A stretch of 5,001 nt of DNA. Origin: Thermoflexales bacterium. Its GTDB lineage: Bacteria > Chloroflexota > Anaerolineae > Fen-1058. The stretch is taken from the NCBI GenBank assembly GCA_030834835.1, contig JAUQXD010001217.1, positions 1 to 5,001 of the forward strand. Direction: 5' to 3'. The position numbers were made by a program, and so were the translations under genes. Of this stretch, positions 1 to 4,464 are shown piece by piece. The notes below the pieces were generated by a model that saw nothing but the letters and a program-made list of their open reading frames with translations, did no database searches and had not been told where the DNA came from. The first letter of the stretch is position 1. Each line of letters starts with the position of its first letter.

Positions 1-313
1 CTACAAGCAGGTTGTTGCTCGTTTTGCGTTTATGCACGATTATATCTGGGAATACGGTTATTGAATCCGTACTATCTGAAGCTACCTCAAGAACTTGAAT
101 GCCGAGCTGCTTGGCGCTTAGTGGTCTCGTGTCTGCTGCATTCCGGTTGTATTCGCAATCAACATCCCAATCGTAAAATTGTTCCTGTAGATACGCAGCA
201 AGTCTGTGACAGATGGTTCTCTCATTAATGTCGATGTGCAAGAGGTCAGCGTCGTTTTTCTGAAGTTTTGTTACAGCGGCGCTTACTTTCCACTTTACAA
301 GATTTTCTTCCAT
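1..313 (-). CDS. PD-(D/E)XK nuclease-like protein of unknown function, 3' end cut by window edge
   Basis: The reading frame opens at ATG 313-311 and stays open for 104 codons to the left edge, so the C-terminus is missing. AGAGGTGA a few bases upstream is a good ribosome binding site. Visible in order: a basic N-terminal helix, the block NERTICHRLAAYL (about residues 30-42), then DWDVDCEYNRN (about 49-59), then FPDIIVHKR (about 84-92) followed by NNLLV at the break. This order matches, from memory, a widespread hypothetical family in which PDIIVH is followed by NNLLV and an E-x-K-type motif, as in PD-(D/E)XK nuclease folds. The aspartate is visible; the E-x-K pair would fall just outside. DNA cleavage is therefore inferred from the family pattern. 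The first 300 bases are 44% GC, far below the genes to the right, which suggests a different origin. Such genes often sit in mobile or defence regions, but no partner gene is visible here. Confidence 0.7.
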   Translation of the reverse strand, partial: MEENLVKWKVSAAVTKLQKNDADLLHIDINERTICHRLAAYLQEQFYDWDVDCEYNRNAADTRPLSAKQLGIQVLEVASDSTDSITVFPDIIVHKRKTSNNLLV

Positions 314-382
314 GATTCACCTCTTGACACAATAGTCGCAATCTTTTCCACTGGGCCACCTAACGACCACGGCCGCTGACAG

Positions 383-463
383 TTACACACTCTTCCCATT
401 ACAACTCTCGCAAGTATAGCTCAGCCCTTCATCTCCGGTCAACTGCCGAATGTCACTTTGCAT
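383..463 (-). CDS. candidate 26-residue ORF with a CxxC knuckle, possibly the 3' half of a broken zinc-ribbon gene
   Basis: ATG 463-461 is preceded by GAGG at a 4-base spacing and runs to TAA 385-383. The peptide ends LSYTCESCNGKSV, so it carries one CxxC pair (half a zinc ribbon) in an acidic, non-repetitive context that reads like real protein. Another frame (521-453) ends within the first codons of this one. Together they could be one small gene split by a frameshift. It could instead be chance: open frames this short are common, and a promoter match (442-413) overlaps it. I do not recognise a family. Confidence 0.25.
   Translation of the reverse strand: MQSDIRQLTGDEGLSYTCESCNGKSV
413..442 (-). 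promoter_or_regulatory. sigma70-like promoter for the left-edge nuclease-like gene
   Basis: On the minus strand TTGACC (442-437) is followed after 18 bases by TATACT (418-413), close to the TTGACA/TATAAT consensus. Initiation would fall near 406 and give a leader of about 90 nt before the ATG at 313. The elements lie inside a tiny reading frame (463-383), so either the promoter or that frame may be fortuitous. This is a sequence match only. Confidence 0.5.
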
Positions 464-521
464 TTCGCCTCACGCTCACTCTGCGCCTTCCCGGATCGTA
501 GGCGACTCTATTACCCTTCAT
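453..521 (-). pseudogene. possible 5' half of the same broken small gene
   Basis: ATG 521-519 opens a 22-codon frame ending at TGA 455-453. The product is strongly basic (MKGNRVAYDPGRRRVSVRRNAK). Its end overlaps the start of the CxxC frame at 463 by 11 bases in a different register, so a single-base indel would join the two into a protein of roughly 46-48 residues. No good ribosome binding site precedes it. This is a low-confidence reading based on how the two halves fit together. Confidence 0.15.
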
Positions 522-529
522 TGGTCGCC
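501..529 (-). terminator. weak inverted repeat after the MFS gene
   Basis: GGCGAC (501-506) and GTCGCC (524-529) are perfect complements separated by 17 bases, lying 15 bases beyond the exporter stop codon. No T-run follows on the minus strand, so this is not a convincing intrinsic terminator. It is nevertheless the only inverted repeat I see that could end the marR-MFS transcript. Confidence 0.2.
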
Positions 530-543
530 GTGCTCGATCGGGT

Positions 544-1836
544 CTAAGGCAGCCGTCGCAACTTCGGCACCAAGAGGATGACGCACGCGGCAAGGATCAA
601 TGTCAGCAGCGCGCTGATCGAAATTGTGAAACTCATGCCCTTGATTTCAGACCATTGGCCCAGCGCCAGATTGCCAAACGGCGCAAAACCAAAGAACGTC
701 AGCGTGTACAGGCCCATCACGCGGCCGCGCACATCGTCGGGCACGCTGGTCTGCAACAGCGTGTTGATCAGCGCGAACTCGAACATGAAGCCGATGCCGA
801 GCAGGAATGCCAGCCCCATGGCGATGGTCGGCGACGTGTTGTTGGCGAAGAGCAACAGGCCGATCGGGAAGGCGAGATTGGCCGCAACCAGCCAGCGGCC
901 GCGCTGCCCCCGATCGCCATACCGCGCGATGAAGAAGGCCGTGCACAACGCGCCCACGCCCAACATCGAATTGAGTGCGCCGTACCCGGCCTCGTCGATG
1001 TGCAAAATCTGATCGGCAAAGGCGGGCAAAATGGCGAAGTAGGAAATGCCAAACACGCTGAAGATCAAGGCCAGCATCAACAGCGCAAAGATCTCGCGGT
1101 GAGCCAGCACGAAGCGTAGGCCCTGGAGCAGATCGCGCCACGGCGACTCGCCTTTCACCACCCGTTCACGCGGCGCGAGCCGCATCAGCAGCAAACACGC
1201 AATCACCGCCAGAAACGACAGCCCGTTCAGGAAAAAGCAACCCGCCGCGCCAAGGGCCACGTACAGCACGCCGCCGATAGCGGGGCCGATCACGCGCGCG
1301 CCGTTGAACATCATCGAGTTGACGGCGATGGCGTTGGGCAGGTCATCGCGGCCCACCATCTCCACCACGAAGGCCTGCCGCCCCGGCCCGTCGAACGAAT
1401 TGACCACACCCAGCAACGCGGCCAAAGCAACGATATGCCAGACCTGGACTGTGCCGGTGAATGCCAGCAAGGCGAGAACAAAGGCCAGCACCATCGCCGC
1501 CGATTGAGTGATCACCAACAATTTGCGTTTCGAGACGCGATCGACGATCACGCCGCCCCACGGCGAAACGAGCAGTGACGGAATGGCCGCCGCAAAACCG
1601 ACGACGCCCAGCATCAACTCCGAGTGGCTTAGTTGATAAACGAGCAAGGCCTGCGCCACAGTTTGCATCCAGGTGCCCGCCATCGAGATCAACTGGCCGA
1701 TAAAGTACAACCGGAAATTGCGATGCTGCATGGCGCGGAATGTTTTAGGCACACGCCGCGTTGAAGTTGTCGCGCTCATTTTCTCAGCACGGGGTTCAAG
1801 CGTGCGTGGCGTTTCTAGATCAGATGATTCTTCCAA
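544..1836 (-). CDS. MFS drug/solute exporter (MFS_3 / EntS-like)
   Basis: This 430-residue inner-membrane protein has the length and hydrophobic pattern of a 12-helix major facilitator. Family marks are [12 protein letters not shown] (about 47-58) in the first helix, motif A as [12 protein letters not shown] (94-105) in the loop after helix 2, FDGPGRQAF (148-156) after helix 4, and a second-half motif A remnant RGRVMG (370-375). These fit the MFS_3/EntS-type exporters, which use the proton gradient to expel siderophores, drugs or other small molecules. The start is TTG at 1836-1834, chosen because a full AAGGAGG lies 9 bases upstream. The first in-frame ATG (residue 20) has only a weak site before it. 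The gene follows a MarR regulator by 14 bases, which suggests a regulated efflux unit. The substrate cannot be read from the sequence. Confidence 0.9.
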   Translation of the reverse strand: MEESSDLETPRTLEPRAEKMSATTSTRRVPKTFRAMQHRNFRLYFIGQLISMAGTWMQTVAQALLVYQLSHSELMLGVVGFAAAIPSLLVSPWGGVIVDRVSKRKLLVITQSAAMVLAFVLALLAFTGTVQVWHIVALAALLGVVNSFDGPGRQAFVVEMVGRDDLPNAIAVNSMMFNGARVIGPAIGGVLYVALGAAGCFFLNGLSFLAVIACLLLMRLAPRERVVKGESPWRDLLQGLRFVLAHREIFALLMLALIFSVFGISYFAILPAFADQILHIDEAGYGALNSMLGVGALCTAFFIARYGDRGQRGRWLVAANLAFPIGLLLFANNTSPTIAMGLAFLLGIGFMFEFALINTLLQTSVPDDVRGRVMGLYTLTFFGFAPFGNLALGQWSEIKGMSFTISISALLTLILAACVILLVPKLRRLP

Positions 1837-1845
1837 CGTTCAGTG

Positions 1846-1852
1846 CCTCCTT
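1846..1852 (-). promoter_or_regulatory. strong ribosome binding site fixing the TTG start of the exporter
   Basis: AAGGAGG on the minus strand (1852-1846) is a full anti-16S match, 9 bases before the TTG at 1836. It overlaps the TAA stop of the MarR gene (1853-1851), so ribosomes finishing the regulator stop right on this site. That arrangement favours translational coupling of the two genes. Confidence 0.75.
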
Positions 1853-2288
1853 ATTCCCGTGAAAAAACCGGGCGCAGCGCTTCCATCGCCTTCACCACGC
1901 TGGCGCGCTCGGCATCGGTGAGCGCGGCCAGACTCTCGGCCAGGCAGGCCCGGGTCGCGGAGCGCGATGCCGCCAGCGCGGTCTGGCCGCTCTTCGTGAG
2001 CGCCAGCGTCATCCGGCGGCGATCGGCTGGATCGGTCTGGCGGGTAACCAATTTGCGTGCGACCAGGCCATCGACCAGTTTCGACATCGACGGCAGCGTC
2101 AGGCCGATGTGTTCGGTCACATCCGAGAGCGACGCGTTGGCCTTGCGATCGATGACGACCAGCGTGCGGAACTGCGGTACTGAGAGATCAGCGGTGCGAT
2201 GGCGGCGCAGCTCGCTGCGAATGGCGCGCATCACTTGCGGCACGACTTCCAGAACTTCCTGGGCACAGACAGCAGCGGATGTGGTCAT
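1851..2288 (-). CDS. MarR-family transcriptional regulator
   Basis: This 145-residue protein has the usual MarR length. N-terminal and C-terminal helices (about 8-30 and 105-143) would form the dimer interface. In between lies the winged helix-turn-helix: LSVPQFRTLVVI (35-46), ASLSDVTEHIGL (52-63), recognition helix around TLPSMSKLVDGLVARK (64-79), and a wing with the family signature DPADRRRM (86-93). The start is ATG 2288-2286, with AGGTG 8 bases upstream. It has its own promoter and lies 14 bases before an MFS exporter, the standard layout for a repressor that binds its own promoter and releases on ligand. Only two cysteines are present (residues 8 and 115), so an OhrR-style peroxide sensor is not obvious. 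The inducer is unknown. Confidence 0.9.
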   Translation of the reverse strand: MTTSAAVCAQEVLEVVPQVMRAIRSELRRHRTADLSVPQFRTLVVIDRKANASLSDVTEHIGLTLPSMSKLVDGLVARKLVTRQTDPADRRRMTLALTKSGQTALAASRSATRACLAESLAALTDAERASVVKAMEALRPVFSRE

Positions 2289-2321
2289 AATGCTTTCACC
2301 TTTGAATAGTTTCGATTTCTA

Positions 2322-2350
2322 AGTATATCGTTGGGTGGCGAATCTGTAAA
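2322..2350 (-). promoter_or_regulatory. sigma70-type promoter of the marR-MFS unit
   Basis: On the minus strand TTTACA (2350-2345) is followed after exactly 17 bases by TATACT (2327-2322). Each hexamer differs from consensus by one base. Initiation near 2315 would give a leader of about 27 nt containing the AGGTG ribosome site. MarR proteins normally bind palindromes overlapping such promoters. I see no clean one here, only a loose AT-rich TAG-N9-CTA around 2306-2320. Confidence 0.65.
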
Positions 2351-2351
2351 G

Positions 2352-2436
2352 CGAACAAAAACACCCCGGCCCGCTGGTGCAAGGTCAGGGTGTTGCCGGT
2401 CAATCGCGGAGTGGGTCGCGTCAGGGCCGGGGTGTT
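2352..2436 (-). terminator. terminator of the SET gene, one arm within its coding region
   Basis: GGGCCGGGGTGTT (2424-2436) and AACACCCCGGCCC (2360-2372) are perfect 13-bp complements with a 51-base loop. On the minus strand the stem is followed by TTTTTGTT, as expected of an intrinsic terminator. The upstream arm covers the last codons (T-P-R-P) of the SET protein and abuts its TGA (2423-2421). A shorter competing stem, GGGTGTT (2388-2394) with AACACCC (2360-2366), uses the same downstream strand with a 21-base loop. It sits just upstream of the marR promoter and insulates that unit. Confidence 0.75.
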
Positions 2437-3023
2437 ACTTCAACGCTTTGGCGCGGCTGAAAGAGCCACGCCTGATTCGTGATGCCGAGCGGCGTGATGA
2501 GCAGGCCCTGTTCCTTGGCCAACTGCTCGATGCGGCGCTGCAAGTACGGTGAGAAGTAGCCCTGATACCTGGCCCACAACTCGGGCAGCTGCCAGTCATT
2601 GCCGGTGATGGTGCCCCGACAGGTGGGCAGCGCACAGTGACATTCAAACTCGTCGTAGGGTGTGCTGTCCGTCATCGCGTAATCGAAGCACACTTCTTCC
2701 TCGGGCTGGATGTCGCGCAGCGCCACCAGCGTGATCTGGCCGCGCAAGCCCAGATTCGGCTCGCACGAGTGATTCACATAGTCGGCGGGCTCCAGATCGC
2801 CGACCGTTGCCAGATACAACTCCTCGTCGATCTGCACGGCGTGATGCTGCGTGACGTCCGGCAACTGCGCCAGCAGGTCTTCCGTCACGATGTTGCCGCC
2901 CCAGACCACGAGCACTTCACCCACCTGCGCCGCTTCGCGCGCGAACACGCCAAATCCGCCTTTTTCGGGATCGGGCCTGACCTCAAGCTTGGGCGAAAGA
3001 AAGTGAGTGGGAACCTTGTTCAT
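2421..3023 (-). CDS. SET-domain protein, predicted protein-lysine methyltransferase
   Basis: This 200-residue protein is little more than one SET domain. It shows GGFGVFA (22-28, S-adenosylmethionine-binding N-terminal motif), NHSCEPN (84-90, the pseudoknot motif), FDYA (113-116, with the tyrosine expected at the active site) and a post-SET cluster CHC...CRG (C128, C130, C135) that with C87 would bind one zinc. All key residues are present, so SAM-dependent lysine methylation is likely; the target protein is unknown. A C-terminal tail (about 143-200) with LWARYQGYFSPYLQRRIEQL probably packs over the substrate site. The start is ATG 3023-3021, with GGAGG 4 bases upstream. It appears monocistronic: a palindrome lies before it and a terminator after it. 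No histone-like or ribosomal target gene is adjacent. GC content matches its neighbours, so recent transfer is not indicated. Confidence 0.9.
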   Translation of the reverse strand: MNKVPTHFLSPKLEVRPDPEKGGFGVFAREAAQVGEVLVVWGGNIVTEDLLAQLPDVTQHHAVQIDEELYLATVGDLEPADYVNHSCEPNLGLRGQITLVALRDIQPEEEVCFDYAMTDSTPYDEFECHCALPTCRGTITGNDWQLPELWARYQGYFSPYLQRRIEQLAKEQGLLITPLGITNQAWLFQPRQSVEVTPRP

Positions 3024-3177
3024 TTAGCCTCCGTGTGAAATATAATACGGCACACGCGCCGTGCTCGCACACTGACGGGTATGCCGCAATTGGGATTGCT
3101 GCGGGCTGAATGTTACACTGGAATGACGACCAGATCAACCGCTACGGGGAGGTTTTACCGAGTTTTCACCAGACGAA
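3024..3177. other. non-coding gap between the threonine synthase-like and SET genes
   Basis: No convincing gene is seen. A -10-like TATTAT (3047-3042, minus) lies just before the SET ribosome site GGAGG (3032-3028), but it lacks a good -35 and would leave a leader of only about 12 nt. The same bases read TATAAT on the plus strand, with nothing coding beyond. A small inverted repeat ACGGC/GCCGT (3047-3051 with 3058-3062) abuts the -10 on its upstream side, where a regulator could bind. GCAAT-TGGG-ATTGC near 3085-3098 is another small stem. All of these are weak. Confidence 0.3.
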
Positions 3178-3211
3178 AGACCTGACAGGTTGTGCACAAC
3201 CTGTCAGGTCT
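3178..3211. repeat. 34-bp perfect palindrome, probable terminator/repeat element
   Basis: Each half reads AGACCTGACAGGTTGTG on its own strand, so the 34 bases are self-complementary with no mismatch and fold into a hairpin of up to 15 or so pairs. It begins inside the stop codon of the threonine synthase-like gene (TAG 3212-3210). On the minus strand it is followed by only a short pyrimidine stretch (TTTCGTC). A role in transcription ending or mRNA 3'-end protection is likely from position. I associate ACCTGACAGGT palindromes with dispersed repeats in Chloroflexota genomes; that is memory, not something shown here. Confidence 0.7.
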
Positions 3212-4391
3212 ACTGGCGGGATGGATTCTTCCAGCCGCTGGGGTTTTTCCAGCCCGCGCCAGTGTTCAAACACACGATCGTTTCGTCGGGGCGCAGCCAA
3301 CCCGATTGGATGAGGTGCCTCACCGCGACCAGCGTGGCTGCGCCTTCAAACGCCATCGAGACGCCTTCCGTGCGCAGCACCGCCTGCGTCGTCGCCACGA
3401 TGTCGGCGTCACTCACCGCGAGGGCCGTGCCATGACTTTCGCGCAGCGCGCGCAGGATAGCCCGGTCGCCCAGCGGCCTCGGCACGCGCAGGCCAGCGGC
3501 CACTGTTTGCGCGTTTTGATGAAGTTCACTCGCCGCTTGCTGCGCTTCAAACGCCGTCACGATGGGGCGGCAGCCTTCGGCCTGCACGGCGACCATGCGC
3601 GGTCGCTTCGCATCGATCCAGCCCAGCGCTTCCATCTCATCGAAGGCCTTCCAGATGCCGATCAAGCCCGTGCCGCCGCCGGTGGGATAGACGATCACGT
3701 CGGGCAATTGCCAGTCGAAATCCTGCGCGATTTCGTAGCCCATGGTCTTCTTGCCTTCGACGCGATACGGCTCTTTGAGCGTCGCCAGATCGAACCAGCC
3801 ATGTTCTCTGGCATCGGCGGCAGCGAGGCGGCCTGCGTCGTTGATCAGACCGTCGATGAGGTGGACATCCGCGCCCACATCGCGGCATTCGTTGATGTTG
3901 GCGGCCGGCGCGTCTTTGGGCATGTAAACGTGAATGGCCATGCCCGCTCGCGCTGCATACGCCGCGGCCGCGCCGCCCGCATTGCCCGCCGTCGGCACGA
4001 CGAATTCCTTCACGCCCAAAGCTTTGGCCCGGGTGACGGCGGTGGCCATGCCGCGCGCTTTGAAAGAACCCGTGGGATTGCGGCCTTCATCCTTGATCCA
4101 CAGTTCGCGCGTGCCCAGCTGCTCACCGATACGATCGAGCCGCAGCAGCGGCGTGCCGCCCTCGCCCAGATCGATCCGTTGGGCCGGGTGATCGATCGGG
4201 AGCAGCTCATACCACGCCCATAAACTGTTGGGGCGCGCTGCAAATTGATCGCGATCGAGTTCGCGCCGCGCCCGATCGAGATCGTAACGCGCCCACAACG
4301 GCGAATTGCACGCCGGGCACAGATTGTGCAGCACGTTTGCGTTAAACGTCTGCCCACACTCGGAGCATTCGAGATGGGCGAGGTAGGTCAT
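3210..4391 (-). CDS. thrC: threonine synthase-like PLP enzyme with N-terminal zinc ribbon
   Basis: Threonine synthase converts O-phosphohomoserine to threonine in the cytoplasm. This 393-residue fold-type II PLP protein has an N-terminal zinc ribbon (C9, C12, C25, C28), the PLP-lysine motif NPTGSFKARG (K111), the asparagine loop TAGNAGG (134-140), and a phosphate-binding PTGGGTGL (236-243). The start is ATG 4391-4389, because MTYLAHLECSECG is the usual beginning of the family. An in-frame ATG at 4448 would add 19 atypical residues, and neither start has a strong ribosome site. Two oddities: the motif is KARG rather than the KDRG usual in threonine synthases, and the C-terminus repeats GWKNPS twice. 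A related enzyme (threonine dehydratase or another beta-replacing PLP enzyme) is the alternative, but the zinc ribbon and length favour threonine synthase. It lies downstream of the kinase on the same strand, with no functional link apparent. Confidence 0.85.
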   Translation of the reverse strand: MTYLAHLECSECGQTFNANVLHNLCPACNSPLWARYDLDRARRELDRDQFAARPNSLWAWYELLPIDHPAQRIDLGEGGTPLLRLDRIGEQLGTRELWIKDEGRNPTGSFKARGMATAVTRAKALGVKEFVVPTAGNAGGAAAAYAARAGMAIHVYMPKDAPAANINECRDVGADVHLIDGLINDAGRLAAADAREHGWFDLATLKEPYRVEGKKTMGYEIAQDFDWQLPDVIVYPTGGGTGLIGIWKAFDEMEALGWIDAKRPRMVAVQAEGCRPIVTAFEAQQAASELHQNAQTVAAGLRVPRPLGDRAILRALRESHGTALAVSDADIVATTQAVLRTEGVSMAFEGAATLVAVRHLIQSGWLRPDETIVCLNTGAGWKNPSGWKNPSRQ

Positions 4392-4436
4392 GGCTATTTC
4401 TCGTAAGGGCGGACCCGTATGTCTGCCTGCTTCACA

Positions 4437-4458
4437 GGGCGAACACATGGATTCGCCC
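4437..4458 (-). promoter_or_regulatory. hairpin in the kinase-thrC spacer, with an ATG in its loop
   Basis: GGGCGAA (4437-4443) and TTCGCCC (4452-4458) form a perfect 7-bp stem with an 8-base loop, in the 73-base gap between the kinase stop and the thrC start. The loop contains the alternative in-frame ATG (4448-4446). No T-run follows, so it is unlikely to terminate transcription. It may be an RNA-processing or translation-modulating element, or may simply block the upstream start. Confidence 0.35.
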
Positions 4459-4464
4459 CAACAG

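Noticed and set aside
358..388. A complete attC site ending at the GTTAGGT heptamer
   Set aside because: The only upstream AAC (GTGTAAC, 31 bases away) does not fit RYYYAAC and the spacing is too short for a functional attC, so only the single heptamer is kept as a hint.
647..1141. Open frames of 150-165 codons on both strands inside the exporter gene
   Set aside because: They overlap a clear MFS coding region and have low-complexity Arg/Ala/Gly-rich translations without domains or ribosome sites.
1843..2322. A 159-codon plus-strand frame opposite the MarR gene
   Set aside because: It is antisense to a well-supported winged-helix gene and its Ser/Arg-rich product shows no recognisable fold.
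2289..2350. A MarR operator palindrome over the promoter
   Set aside because: Only a 3-bp TAG/CTA symmetry is visible in the AT-rich leader; too weak to annotate as an operator.
3041..3046. Perfect TATAAT on the plus strand
   Set aside because: No acceptable -35 at 16-18 bases (the nearest, TTGTTC, is 20 bases away) and no plus-strand gene downstream.
3192..4223. A 343-codon open frame on the plus strand
   Set aside because: It is the antisense of the threonine synthase-like gene. Its translation is rich in His, Arg and Ala, as expected for a GC-rich shadow frame, and shows no family motif.
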